Notes: a model not told the origin generated them from the sequence alone. A stretch of DNA of 64,000 nt from Porites lobata (GCA_942486035.1 CALNXK010000297.1:187501-251500), one strand, 5' to 3'. Shown: positions 1-10,975, counted from the stretch's first letter. Program-made: numbers and translations.

Positions 1-437
1 TGCTTTTGTGACATGTTGCTATCATACACCATCCAGCATAAAAGAACGAGCGGATTCCCTTTTGTCATATAGTATATCCTCTGTAAAGGACGTTATCGTG
101 TTTCCATCGTTTCATATTTTCGCTCTTGTGGACGGGCAAAAAAGGACTCGAATACTCTACGTGTGGACACATTTTTACAAAAGGGAGGAATCTCTTGTTA
201 GGTGTGGAAGGGAGCTAAATATAAATTATGTATTAATTTGTATGGTTTATTTTAAGTATTTTAACAACAGATTACCAACATATCCAGAAATATATATGTT
301 TAATTTTGTTATTGCCAATGGTTTGCGATCAAGACCGCTTAGGATTGTTTTCTTTAGTTACTGCGTACATTTTTGTAATTAATTACCAACCGTAAAGCTT
401 TATCACCGTTACATTAATTTAAACATTTCATTTGCAG

Positions 438-3400
438 GAAATGCCGAATCAAGATTTCAGCTTTTATCTGTAATAAAGATAAATGGTATATGTATTCAGG
501 CTACCCATCCGGAAACTGGTGCAAAGTATGCGCTGAAGGTGGTGAATCAAAGTAGAGTAGTGTTTGAGGTGTGTTGACATCACAATCATATGCAGCGTAT
601 TAACGTTCAGTTAAACCTTTATCCAGGGGATACTCAAAAAAATATTGTTTATACCGGGAGGCTTCGCTCCCAACCCCTTTTACATCCCATTTTTGAGGGA
701 AAAGATACCCCTTTCGTATCATGGTACCCCTTTCACATACCTAGTTTAGAACTTTGCTTCCCTTTTAACTGCTGTAAAATTTAATGCACCGTCTTTAAAA
801 TTTATGAAACAATCACAAAACCAGAACGTTTCTCGACCTTTCTTACAGCCACAAAAAGCATCCTTTAGCCGTTTGTGTCTTTTTACCGTCCGTGTAACTA
901 CAGCTTTACCTAGCCTTTCATTCATCTAAAGCCTGAAAAAGCTATTTATTAGAACGATTTATAATATATTGCAGATGTTGGGTGTATTTCACATTGACAG
1001 AGTTTGAGTGTGCTCTTTCCCAGACAAACATGTCAGAGACCAATGATAGTGTAATCAGTTCAAGAGAAAATAGAAAGACATTGCTGGATAGAAACAAAAT
1101 TTCCAACCTATCCAAGGCGTCCATTGCTAAACGTTTTGACTGAAACTTGATGTTGATTACTTCTCGATCAGTCATGTAGAACTGGACGTGAGAATGTTTG
1201 AAAAATGAATGGCAAGTTTCAGTCGGACCGGACCGACTAGTCAAAGATGTCCTACTTTTTCCAGAACATTTCCACCTTCGTAAAGCGTTCCATTTATATT
1301 TAGACCAATATTTCCGGATGGTTTTGGATAATGGTACCCGCTCTGAGACCAAAAACTAGGGCAGTAGTCAACGGTGCGGGGTTTTGTGAATGGTTGGCTG
1401 AGTTGGTAGCGTACCGAACTGCTGAGCGAGAGGTGGTGGGTTCGAAACCTGAATAGACTGCCAACCGGGTTCTAAAAAAACGGCTAGATTGCAGAATGCC
1501 CGGCCCACTAAATATCTGACTGAAAAAAAACTGCTCCCGCAGCTCCCCAGTCGTCCGATTTGCCAAAGAAATTCTGACATCGACAGTGGGAGTGCGTGAG
1601 TGCGGGAGTACTAGTATACCTTGTTCTATAAGCACACTACCGTAAAATTCCGAAAATAAGCCCCTCCATGTGTAAGTTCCTCCAAATATAAGCCCCCCCC
1701 CAAACCGGTGACGCAAAAACCTTCCGTTAAATCGCCCCTCCAAATATAAGTCCCCCGGGGGCTTGTACTTGGAAAATTGCAAACAAATACAAAGTAAACC
1801 AAAGCAAAAACGGTAAATTTACTTCGAACTATAAGGCTAGCCCAATCGATTTGTAAACGCAAATTTCGCTCCGTAGATAAGCCCCTCCCAAAATACCCCT
1901 CAAAAATGGCCTTTGAAAAATATAAGCCCCGGGGCTTATTTGCAGAATTTTACGGTAGTAACTTGAAATCTTCTGCGAGAGTACGGAACTGCGGGAGCAC
2001 TAGTTACCGACTGCGCACAAGAGTGCTGGACTGCGGGAGCACTGTCTGGTGTAGGGTACCTCGTTCTATAAGCACACTAGTTACTTGAAATCGACTGCGG
2101 GAGAACGGGACTACAGTAGCACTAGTTGTATACAGCTATTTCGAAAAAGGTTGTCGGAAAAAGTGCACGCGACAATCCCGAAAGGGATTGTCGGTGGTTT
2201 TGAGTTCACTGCTCTTCAAAGAAGTTTCAAAGAATGGCACGAGAGGCCATGGACGTATGTTTGTGAGTGCTAAAGGAAAGCAACAAAAGTAGGTTTGACA
2301 GGTCAGCAGGTCAGGAACAGTGTATTGACCATATCCTATATTACCTTTCGGGATTGTCGCGTGCACATTTTTTCCAACAACCTTTCTCGAAATAGCTGTA
2401 TCCACTTAATATTAGGGACTTTTAGCATCGACAATGGTGACGGCAGCGAAAACGTCACTTTTAAAATGTATTGGCGTTTTTTCCAACTTTGTCGCGTTTA
2501 TTTCAATTCGCTGAAAATACCTAATGCAGGCCAATTTCCCTGGAGCTGATTTCTTTGGGACCGCACTCAAGTTTAGAAGGAGAAAGAAAAGTTTGTCGTC
2601 GCTTGTTTACGTCCTCCACAAAACGTGAAACTAGGCATTTTCACGTCGTAATCGTGCAGTAACGGCAAAGAAATATGCAAAAAAGCATGATGCACGTGCA
2701 AACTAATTGTTTTGCTCAATAAACCTATTGCTTTTTTCATGATCTCGTTGCCGTCGCCGTCGTCGTTGCTAAAACTCCCTATTTTCTTTTTAGCGACTGT
2801 GGGATTGCTGGACTACCGCAGGAGCACTCGTTTTACTCACTTAGATTTAAGTATTCGTCATAACACAACTGCGGGACTACGGGAGGAGTTTTAGAAGTAA
2901 GACATTTAGTAGGCCGGGTATTCTGCAATCGGTAAATAAACGCTGGTGAGATCATGCTGACTATAATTTAAAACTGGGACGGTGACGATAGTTCTTATAG
3001 TTCTTAAAATCAACAATAAAAGGTCTAGCTAAGTCAATGTAAAAAGTGAGTGCCGCCCTCAAGTAATAGAAAATTGTTGGCAATATTTGGTTATCCGAAC
3101 AGACCTTTTACCAAAAAACAGTCGTTGGGTGCCCCTGAGGAAAAGGTTACAGCTAGTCAAGCCAAATCAAGCGTACCCCTCGAGATTCGAAAGGTGAATC
3201 CGTTGGTAGTCGTAGATTTCACATTCATCTCTACATTCTTGCATGCGTAATGAGCCTTGAATTCACACGCCACACTGACGCGAGGCAGTTAGGAAATTTC
3301 TACCAGCTCAGTTTCCCTGATATTGATGTAAATGTCTTCTAAGAAATTTCGTCCATTCAAAGATTTTCAATATAACCAAATACAGAGAAGTTCCCGTAAA

Positions 3401-4207
3401 ATATTTCACTGCTCATTACGCATGCAGGAATGGCGATTTGAATTTGACACTAGTTACGGGAACGACTAACGGATTCAAACTGAATCGATTCATTAATAGA
3501 ATTTTGGGGGGTACGCTTGACCTGCCTTGACTGTAAGCAGGGCTCTCATTAAGTGCCGGTAACCGGCTAAAAAGCCCACTACTTGGAGATTTGAGCCATA
3601 CTTTTTGGGGAAATAGGGTAAAGTGAGAGAGTGAAAGCCTGAAATTGCCTACAGCACTCAGTTACAAAACCGCCTACTTTAACATCCTAGCTGTCTACTT
3701 GAAAAATTAATGAGACCCTGTGTAAGTAAAGTTAGTAAAGAGGTTAAAAAAAACAAATTGATCTAAATGGCCAAGACGTATCGATGGTCTGGTCTTTATA
3801 CACTGTGGTCAAGTATATTCGTCGGATGCATTTTAGTTTTGTGGAATTTGCTATAACAGTTATGAGAATAAACGCCTCTCTCTCGTGGGCTCCGAAAATT
3901 ATTAGATCATTCACGGTATTACTGTTTTACATAATAATTTTGTTTACAGATGCATCAATGTAACGCAAGCAATGACCCGGCAGAGGACTTCTGGTTTAAA
4001 GTGGAAACTCACAGAGAAGGTGGAAAAAAATATGTTGTATACAAACCGGTCAAGAACCCATCCTTGTGCGTTGGTAAAGACTGTGTTTCCCAGAAACTAA
4101 CTCTTTATAACATTACACAAAATGAGACACAAGACACCAACAGAAGGAGACGTAACACAAAACCATTCAATCGTCTTTGCGCATTCAAGCTAGACTACAG
4201 TGTATAA
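438..4207 (+). CDS. Gene A (partial): exons 3-4 of secreted beta-trefoil-like protein, type I
   Basis: Only the 3' half lies in the window. Exon 3 is 438-568, after a tttgcag acceptor and before a gtgtgt donor. It enters with two bases completing a split codon and gives 43 full residues. Exon 4 is 3950-4207, after ttgtttacag, in phase 0, ending in TAA. The reading frame is open. Visible features are TGAKYALK and NQSRVVFE at the end of exon 3, then FWFKVE, YVVYKPVK, SLCVGKDCV and RLCAF in exon 4. These positions match the strand-turn-strand spacing of FGF/IL-1-type beta-trefoils; that fold is inferred. A basic RRRR tract in the last loop resembles a furin-type site. The C-terminus KLDYSV is shorter than in gene D because of a small deletion just before the stop. 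Exons 1-2 lie upstream of the window. Confidence 0.6.
1388..1540 (+). repeat. tRNA-derived SINE head (copy A)
   Basis: The A box TGGCTGAGTTGG begins at 1396 and the B box GGTTCGAAACC lies at 1439-1449. The 43-base spacing is that of a RNA polymerase III internal promoter in a tRNA. The 3' side continues into non-tRNA sequence shared by the other copies and does not close an acceptor stem, so a SINE or tRNA relic fits better than a working tRNA gene. It lies in intron 3 of gene A. Confidence 0.55.
1640..1955. mobile_element. MITE with TA target duplication, Tc1/mariner-like (copy A)
   Basis: The terminal inverted repeat begins CCGTAAAATTC and ends GAATTTTACGG, with AATAAGCCCC inside both arms. 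TA flanks both ends (1638-1639 and 1956-1957). Copies B and C have the empty site, one TA in place of the element (around 23009 and 41471). The element has no coding capacity. Confidence 0.75.
2132..2399. mobile_element. Long-TIR foldback MITE (copy A)
   Basis: Arms of about 55 bp start ACAGCTATTTCG and run through a GTGCACGCGACAATCCCGAAA block, with few mismatches. Left flank gttgtat and right flank atccactt suggest a 2-3 bp target duplication. B and C have gttgtatacccactt here, two bases longer than a clean empty site, so the exact duplication or a possible excision trace is unresolved. Confidence 0.65.
2414..2780. mobile_element. MITE with ATT target duplication, only in copy A
   Basis: The TIRs begin AGGGACTTTTAGCA and end GCTAAAACTCCCT, extending about 33 bp with CGACGG-rich inner parts. 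ATT is duplicated at 2411-2413 and 2781-2783. B, C and D show the empty site cttaatattttc. The interior is related to the larger element at 20927-21366, and its gcttgtttacgtcc (near 2602) is an unoccupied version of the TTA insertion site used there. Confidence 0.7.
3150..3533. mobile_element. CAGTCAAG MITE (copy A, gene-proximal)
   Basis: The ends CAG..GTCAAG and CTTGACTG are flanked by TA, with the GGTACGCTTGACCTG block near the right end and its inverted partner at the left. The family has eight or so ends in the window in both orientations. This copy has a short internal deletion after the left arm. Confidence 0.6.
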
Positions 4208-4506
4208 CAGTGTTGTTAACATGTTGATAATTTAATTGATTAAGTTTGCATCTGACTAAATTGATAAAGTATATCGTGTGAATTTTATTACTTTTTGAAT
4301 TTTCTATGAAATTGATATTTATGGTCGCTAAGCTCGCCCAAAGGTTTCCTTGAGCAAAGACTAATATTTAAGGACATGAAAATCAACAGCTGTGTAACAA
4401 TGTTAATAGTATTCAATTTTCTTTACATATTTTTAAAGAAATTAAAACTCATTGAACCCAACATTTCAGTTGCTGAGAAAACTTTATTGGGACGGAGAAA
4501 GTTGTC

Positions 4507-4545
4507 GGGGGGGGGGGGTGTTTGGGGGGTGGGGGGTTTAGGGGG
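4507..4545 (+). other. G-rich tract, possible G-quadruplex (copy A)
   Basis: At least four runs of five or more G separated by short T/A loops occur about 300 bases downstream of the gene A stop. The same place is G-rich in B (about 24749-24767), C (43217-43235) and D (63098-63136), with variable run lengths. The structure is inferred; length differences here are also typical of read error. Confidence 0.4.
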
Positions 4546-5023
4546 ATCGGAGTTAGAATGAAGCATTCTTAGTTCTCAAACCAAACTTTAAAGACTGGAA
4601 ACCAGTCTGATTGTAAAAGAGGGTCCTTAAGAGTTGAAGTCCTCTAAAAAGAGAGAAATTCCGCTCCCGTTTTCAAAATTGTCCACCACTTTCACCAAAG
4701 TCAGGACTCTCGTAGAAAGCATGTAAAACCCCAGGTAACTCGGTAAATCTGTTTAACCCTAGCGCGTGTGGCTACAGGACCACACTTGCGAAAGGCATGA
4801 GGTTCAGAGATGTTTAAATTGATAATTTATAATATTTTATTCTATTTTCATTCACGTTACAACGTCATTCAATATTACAATCAGTCTTGTGTCCTAGCTT
4901 TTCAGTAGTATTTACAAGCTTACAAGGGTTAAAATGCAGCGTGCACTTTCTTTCTACAAACATGAAAACTTGATGAATTTAGTATGCTAGTAGTTTTTGC
5001 TGGTCAGATAAATTACGTACTTC

Positions 5024-5479
5024 ACAAAAACTCAGTTTTTATTGTACAATCAAAGACGACTATAGCCCTTCGCCGTACCTAGTTTTATCAAGAAAAAGCC
5101 CTTCGAGAAAAGCATTAGTTAGATTTAGAATGAGTAGTCATCAACTTAGAATTGAAACAGGTAGATACGAAAAAATCCATCGCGATGAAAGGATATGTTA
5201 CTCTTGTACAAGTAATAAAATTGAAGATGAAAGTCATTTCTTACTAGAATGTAAGGCTTATTCTCAGATCGGAGACACATTTTTCTCCAAGCTAGAAACT
5301 AAAATACCTGACTTCAAATCACTTTCACACGATACTTTAATATCTCTTCTTATGAATTCTTCTGATTATTTCATTAACTGTCAATTAGTTTCATGCATCT
5401 TACAATGCCTTGAATTAAGAACCAAATTGTAATTCCTTTATGGTCATGTAAATAAAGCATTTGTTGTTGTTGTTGTTGC
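5024..5479 (+). mobile_element. 5'-truncated LINE, 3' end
   Basis: From about 5057 to the stop at 5432 an open frame encodes the C-terminal end of a non-LTR reverse transcriptase. It includes a zinc-knuckle-like CYSC...ESHFLLEC arrangement typical of the zf-RVT tail. It is followed by a short 3' tail and a (TTG)n end at about 5460-5479. A 10-bp target duplication TACGTACTTC flanks it (5014-5023, 5480-5489). B and C have the empty site at about 25234 and 43713. The 5' part is lost by truncation, so it cannot move by itself. Confidence 0.8.
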
Positions 5480-5489
5480 TACGTACTTC

Positions 5490-6558
5490 CTTGATCCTAC
5501 TCCTGCTGAAATTCGCAGAATTTGTGTTATGTATAGCATAGTATCCTTTATATTTGATATAACTTGTTCACCTGGGGCGTCCTCAACAAGCCGAGGTCTA
5601 ACCCCTAACCCTTTTATATACCATTTATGACAAAAAAGGTACCTCTTTCACATACCTTCTATTAACAATTGGTAACCCCTTTTACTTATACCTAGTTTAG
5701 AACTTTGCATCCCTTTTAACCGCTGTAAATGCAGTTTCTTTGACATATCAAAGATTTAAATCACAAAACAAGTTTTCTCCACTTGATTACTGCCCAAAAA
5801 TGCAACTGTAAGCCCCTTTCGGTCTTTGTACAGACCGAAATGACAGATTTCTTACCTGCCCTTTCTGTAATTGAAGCCTAAAATAGATACCCCTTTTGGC
5901 GGAAGCCTCCCCGTATAAGCCATTATAGGGAGCACTCCCAGGCTTGGTCATCGCAAGAATGGGCTGATTTATGATACTATGGGGGCCGATTACCATTAAG
6001 TGTTTATAATACGAATAGATAGATAGATTGATTGATAAATAGACAGTGACTTTATTTAGCGAGGGTGGCACATCACAGTATTAAAAACTGATAATCCAGT
6101 GACCCTCGAATGAAAATTTTGTCTGCACCAACGTCCTAAGTCTATATCATTGCACTATATTTTATAATCTCACTACAGAAAAACCGAGATCAGACTTATT
6201 CGCCTAGTCCCTTGTGGAAAAACTAAAAGGCACAATTCTGCTTGCAACTTACAGGAACTCGACCTAAATGAACGCAGCTTATTGCTAATAAGTCAGTGGA
6301 ATAGGTCGCGAGAAAAGGTCTCCATCTTCTGATCAAATTCCGGAAGTCGTCAAAGAGTAAATGATAACACTCTTTCAAGAGTTACTTTGATTTTAATTAC
6401 ATTTTGCAAATTCAAAAATAGCTTGTTGCAAAGTAAGAAATAGCTTGACGGTACCGTTAATTTGATGTGTTGATCACCAGTTGGTATCTGCAGCAAGAAA
6501 TTGTAATAAACTGAAATCCGGCTGCATTTATGGCAAAGTGACACTTGTCAAAGTAAAT
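5490..6558. other. Spacer, type I, no gene seen
   Basis: Homologous to about 25247-26369 and 43726-44848. It contains a short GATA/GATT-rich stretch at about 6016-6048 and no recognisable exon or element end. Confidence 0.4.
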
Positions 6559-6802
6559 CTCATTATTTCTAAAGTTGTTTGTCGTCGAAGTACTTAGAAA
6601 CACCCCCGATAATTAGCGACGACCACCCGAAAGTATTGAAAAATGCTTATTGGTGCATTACATGCCGTTTTTTCTTTAATCTTATTATTTCTAAAGTTGT
6701 TTATCGTCGAAGTACTCACAAACACCCCCGATAATTAGCGAAGACCACCCGGAAGTATTGAAAAGTGCTTATTGCTGCATTACGTGCCGTTTTTTCTTTA
6801 AT
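6559..6802. repeat. 122-bp tandem duplication, copy A only
   Basis: The segment starting tcattatttctaaagttgtt occurs twice head to tail (6559 and 6681), and a third start of about 12 bases follows at 6803. B and C have one copy (near 26370 and 44844). The two units differ at several bases, so the duplication is not very recent. Confidence 0.7.
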
Positions 6803-6814
6803 CTCATTATTTCT

Positions 6815-8075
6815 AGCCTGTGAACAGGCCTTTGGTCGAGCGGGGAACTAGGGAGAGGGAAAAACGAAAAGGCCTGTAGACAAACATTTGGGACCGCCGT
6901 TCCACGGCACCCGCTGTGCATCAGATCCTGATGCAAGTTCTTATTGGCGAGAACACTGACTGTTGACAGGTCTAATTGACATCGGCTTTTCGGTCGGCAC
7001 GTAGCACGCGTTTTGATCACAAAGTGGAAATATCAAAACACTCCAAAAAAAAGCTATTACTAACGAAGGAACTACGCGCTCCAGTCAAAAGACTCACACT
7101 ATCTTTAGAAAAACACTAGGCTGGGGTTTACCGAGTCACAATGCAATTCTCCATATAACTTTGGATCTGTAAATTACTATTCGTGATAATTTTTAAACAT
7201 TCTGCAAAGAAAACTAACGGGCGTGGTACAACATTTCGGAAACACATTACATTCACGGACTAAAGAATATCGCTTAGTTATTCAGATCCAGAAGGCTCTT
7301 TGGAGAAAAGTAAGACCCTTATTCAGCCGCAATAAAAAGCTTTACGCCTCAAAAGAGGTAAAAGAAAATGCTCTTGGATCAGAGGGCAAATCCTGCCGAC
7401 CAGAGACAAAAACCACAGTGAATCGATATGTATACCATGACCTCTCAGTGTGAAACAAGCGGCTAAAATCACATTTGCGCGGTGAAAATGTAGAACCTTC
7501 CAGAGCATAAGCTACCCAGCAGAGGAAAAAACTTACGGGAACAAGCAGCATTTTGGCGTGAGGTAAACGTCGTGTAGGCCTACCGCCCCCTTTCATTGCT
7601 ATAAATACGGGATAAATACCCAAAGGTGTAATTCCTGTCGGCGATCGAAGCGCTGCTGATCTCTTTGTACTTGTCTTTGGAGGTTCACGTTCTGGAGAAG
7701 GATGAGAAGTCATGAGAGTATCTGTACCTCTCGCATTCCAAGTTCACTCATTAGAGGGAACATTGAGGTCGCTGACATCGATAAGGAAGTCATCCGTACC
7801 GTCTTCTGAGTAAATCATTGAACAAGGAGAACTGCTTGATTCACTTCTGGAAGTTTGTGGGCTCAGGCAAAAACTTTTCATTCCTAGATGAAAGAAAATT
7901 TGAAAATAATAAAGATAACCTGCTTTTTCTGTAGTAATAAACTCGAGCCAATTTTCTGATCTAAAACAGGCAGAACCGCTAGTGTTGATGGGAGACGGAA
8001 AGCCTGCCCATAATATTTTGTGCACAGCTACATGACTCATATGTGAATAAACTTTTAGCTGGTTTCAAGACGGTA
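6815..8075. other. A-specific segment between 122-bp repeats and hAT relic
   Basis: This stretch has no counterpart in B or C, where about 26482-27450 holds other sequence. It opens with agcctgtgaacaggcc, which looks like a repeat end. It contains a candidate decayed exon on the - strand (7537-7883). Nothing else was recognised. Confidence 0.35.
7537..7883 (-). pseudogene. Candidate decayed coding exon, unrecognised
   Basis: On the - strand a ctttcatctag acceptor precedes 7883, and a gtaagt donor follows 7537. Between them one frame is open except for a TGA at 7744-7746. The upstream part is rich in serine and acidic residues; the downstream part contains GITPLGIYPVF and RRLPHAKML. I do not recognise the family. 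It occurs only in the A spacer. The single in-frame stop could be decay or a base error; a chance frame is also possible. Confidence 0.3.
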
Positions 8076-8335
8076 CTTGTTTATATCTGAACCATAAAAG
8101 TTGTAGACTGATAATAGCCAGTCATTTGAGAAATCGTCCCCTGAAGCTGTCTTGGGAAGCAAGTTTTCGAGATTCGCCAAGATTTTATACCCTGCTGTTG
8201 ATCAAATCTAGACTTAATTTCAGGGTTATCGGTCCAAGGCCTCAAAATATATACGTCTGTAATTAAGATAGAGGAAAATCTGTAATTAAAATGAAAAATG
8301 AAGTAAAAACCGGTCTATAAGAAACTGACGCCTAA
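8076..8335 (-). pseudogene. hAT/ZMYM1-like transposase relic (copy A, fragment)
   Basis: Homologous to 27452-27720 of copy B but cut at both ends, with several extra changes. It covers the part around the RFDQ and FYGSDIN motifs of the B copy. No intact frame remains. Confidence 0.45.
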
Positions 8336-8465
8336 AAAAATCCTTTGGCGACTGAACCTAAAGAGTTGGCCACCAAAGGAAAAATTTAACTTGGAGGGTT
8401 GTCATCCAGCGGCACATCCCCAGTAGGCCCTTATAAGGAAGTACCCTCCGGGCTGGCACCAAGGT

Positions 8466-8561
8466 AGCCTCCCCGCAGACGTCCTCTGGGGTTCGTTCAT
8501 CACGCATTCATAGAAATGAATGCGTGACGAACGAACCCCAAAGGACGTCTGCGCGGAGGCT
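8466..8561. repeat. Near-perfect 46-bp hairpin
   Basis: The left arm from AGCCTCCCCGCAGACGTCCT to ATGAATGCGT-complementary sequence pairs with the right arm 8516-8561 around a 4-base loop, with about three mismatches. It occurs only in the A spacer and is probably a small foldback element. Confidence 0.65.
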
Positions 8562-8813
8562 AGCCGCCCAGGGTGAAACTCATAATGATCCATGAAGAAA
8601 AACAAAGAGAGGGATGGATGTTTACTGAGTGATTCCCCTTAATTGTTCTGTATGTAATATCTTTCTGTTATTAGAACAACCTTCAGTCTTATCTACCAAA
8701 CAACCATTTCATCGTGTTACTGAAAATTTATATATCATACTTAGTAGTTACTGCAGCATTATTCTAAGTTACTTATATCTTGCATTTGTGCAGTTGGTTT
8801 CCCTGATTTACCT

Positions 8814-8980
8814 AGCCTGCGTCGAAGACACTCTAAACCGAATTGCGGTCGTTTCGCCTACGTCTAGAGTCGATTCGCCTAAACCTGTAGGCAAAACGAC
8901 CGGTTACCTCTAAACCGCCTGTATAGAGCGTACTATACCAATGGCCGAGTCCGATGCGTGGGCCGGCTTCAACGCAGGCT
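8814..8980. mobile_element. MITE with AGCCTGCGT ends, copy A only
   Basis: The ends AGCCTGCGTCGAAG and CTTCAACGCAGGCT are inverted repeats of 14 bp with one mismatch. B and C read through from gattgccttgattctccgaaca with no insertion. No clear target duplication was found. Confidence 0.55.
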
Positions 8981-9276
8981 ATGGTTCATCGAGCACACCC
9001 TTTTCAGTCGCCCTGGTCGAGGCTTGATTGTCAATTGGACGAGCCGAGCTCGTAGAGTGCTTGTTACTTGCTCGTAACATTTTCATATCATTTTCGCACG
9101 CTCGGCAATCCCTAGGAACTGCTAGTAGTACTTGCTTTTGCCCACAAAAACTTTCGCAGTGGATTTTTTCTTCGCGGGACTTTTTGGACGGATCTTCTAA
9201 AAAAAATCACAAAGCTTGAAAAAGCGAAAATTATTTAGTAAGAAAATTATCTTTTATTTCTTTGGTTACCTTTCAG

Positions 9277-9429
9277 TACCTCCTGTATGACACACAGATC
9301 ATGATGGGAGGGGCAAAAATGTACGCTATTTCGCCAGAAGAGTACATCTTTGCCGCGCTGAACCTCTACCTGGATATCGTCAACTTGTTCTTGTACATCC
9401 TCCAGTTAATTTCAGCTGCAAGAAACTAA
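9277..9429 (+). CDS. Last exon of a lifeguard/TMBIM (Bax-inhibitor-1 family) gene, copy A
   Basis: After a ttacctttcag acceptor at 9276 the exon encodes 50 residues ending in TAA at 9429. The residues YDTQ, then ISPEEYIFAALNLYLDIVNL and FLYILQL, are the hallmark C-terminus of lifeguard proteins (FAIM2, GRINA, TMBIM group). These are multi-membrane-pass regulators of calcium and apoptosis in Golgi/ER membranes. This copy keeps all the conserved residues. I found no upstream exon of this gene in the window, so it may be a 3' exon carried along by the duplication or the end of a gene with very long introns. The identification is firm; whether it is functional is unknown. Confidence 0.75.
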   Translation, partial: YLLYDTQIMMGGAKMYAISPEEYIFAALNLYLDIVNLFLYILQLISAARN

Positions 9430-10567
9430 AGTATTCTACGTATTAAAGGGAGTAGAACGATCTGAGGGAGCGGAGATCTTCCGCACTAAAAACCAAAAAG
9501 ATCTGTTGCAGCCCCAAAACGTCAATTGAGCCCCTGCTGGACAAAGTCCTATTGAGCCTCTCCTGGAGCTATTCGAACACAATTTAGAATGAAACAGCCC
9601 CATCAAAAGCTTATTCCAGCCCTCACGGGGACTCTTTCAACCCTTGTGTCCAAGTCAGCCCTAGGTAATTGGAATGTATTGGCCCTGATGAAGGAAGCCA
9701 CTTCAGAACCCAAAAAGAGGACTATATTTTAATCACCGAAACTTATCGATTTTTAGGGCTGAAACAGATCTCTCTGATTTACGGTAATAAATGACTAAGA
9801 ACCGCCCATATATTACAGAAGTCAAGTGCTTTTCTTAAAGAAACTCGATTAGCCTTTTTTTTCTCTACATAAAATGCTTTGATCCCTCTCTCTTTCCCCT
9901 GGACCAATGTTAAGAAGCATATTATAACATACCGAACATTTGAATGAATGACAGAATTACCGTAAATAAGACAACAATGTAGTGTCGCAAATGAGACGCG
10001 CGTGTTTCAAAGAAGTGGTCGCGTACTCAGATATTTAGCCCCCACCATTTACATGGAAAAACCAGTCGGTTCACGGTTGAGGCAAACGATGAGCAAAATT
10101 CAGGTAATGAAGGATGGTAAATTCCATCGGGAATAGCGTTTGTCATTTGCCGAAATCAGTCCCATTTACCAAAAATTAACGGACGGATACTAAACCCTGA
10201 AACTGGAATCAAAGATGGCTCTGAAGAAATGAACCTGATCGTGAACTTCCGTTCGGAATATTTCAAACCAGGAAAACAGGACTACCTTTTCAGATGTTCC
10301 TTTTCAGTTGGGACGACCATAAAAGTCGAGATTCAATAACTTTCCAACCGGATTTTCCGAAAACTTATTTGTAGATGAATAAAAGTGATCTATACCTTTT
10401 AAGACGTTCCGCGTTTATTTTGGAATTTCTTTACGGGAGCGACCAGAACAGCTGTGCTCCACTTACTTTCTAACCGGATTTTCTGGAAACATTTTGTAAA
10501 TGGTGTACAACGGTTAGGTGCCATTTATACGGGAAGATCCCCTCTTATAATAGGACACGTCTTCATG
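9430..10567. other. Spacer downstream of TMBIM exon, no gene seen
   Basis: Homologous to 28308-29440 and 46779-47914 at roughly 90 percent by eye. No repeat ends or exons recognised. Confidence 0.35.
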
Positions 10568-10975
10568 CAGGGGCACCCAACGACAATTTTTGGAAAATAT
10601 CTGTTCGGAAGACGATTTGAGATCTAGAATTTCGGAACATTTGTTGTAAAATTTCTTGCTTGCGTGCCTTTCCTAGGATTTTCGAACATCTAAATAATGG
10701 TATAATGGCCTATTTTTAACGGATTTTTACCCTAAAAAGATCACCTAGAATTTTCGGGAGCCTTTTTTCTGGCTGAAATTTTCGAAAAGGTAAGTTTTGA
10801 TCGCTATAATTTTCGGATCACTAGACTTTCAGCTAGGAAATCCGAACAGATGAAAAATTTTTAGGGGATGAAAAGATGCCTATATCTACCGTTTTTTTTT
10901 ATTTAAAAATACTAAAATACGCTTAACAATGCTATGTTTAAGTGGTTTCAACGATATTCTCGTTGGGTGCTCCTG
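10568..10975. mobile_element. CAGGGGCACCCAACGA MITE, copy A only
   Basis: The ends CAGGGGCACCCAACGA and TCGTTGGGTGCTCCTG are inverted repeats. TTCATG flanks both sides (10562-10567 and 10976-10981). It is the same family as 26824-27312 and the partial ends near 3040-3138 and 23460-23560, in the opposite orientation. B and C carry a footprint-like sequence at this site. Confidence 0.7.

Larger units (their letters stand above)
1487..2930. repeat. Inverted-repeat element hosting three nested MITEs (copy A)
   Basis: The ends are inverted copies of each other: GATTGCAGAATGCCCGGCCC at the left and the complement of GGCCGGGTATTCTGCAATC at the right, with the similarity continuing inward through ACTAAAT. 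The interior is a degenerate tandem repeat built on phrases such as gactgcgggagcact and ttctataagcacacta. In B and C the same element is only about 480 bp; here three later insertions enlarge it to 1.44 kb. Confidence 0.6.
569..3949 (+). other. Intron 3 of gene A with nested elements
   Basis: This 3.4-kb intron runs from gtgtgt at 569 to ttgtttacag at 3949. It is longer than the B/C counterparts (about 2.25 kb) because three inverted-repeat elements sit inside an older repeat (1640-1955, 2132-2399, 2414-2780). It also carries a tRNA-like SINE head at about 1388-1460 and a MITE at 3150-3533. No further coding exon was recognised. Confidence 0.6.

Noticed and set aside
1388..1460. Functional tRNA gene
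   Set aside because: A and B boxes are good, but no acceptor stem closes, no anticodon arm is clear, and the sequence continues as a repeat in every unit.
5455..5480. TTG microsatellite as an independent repeat
   Set aside because: It is the 3' tail of the LINE and directly abuts the target duplication.
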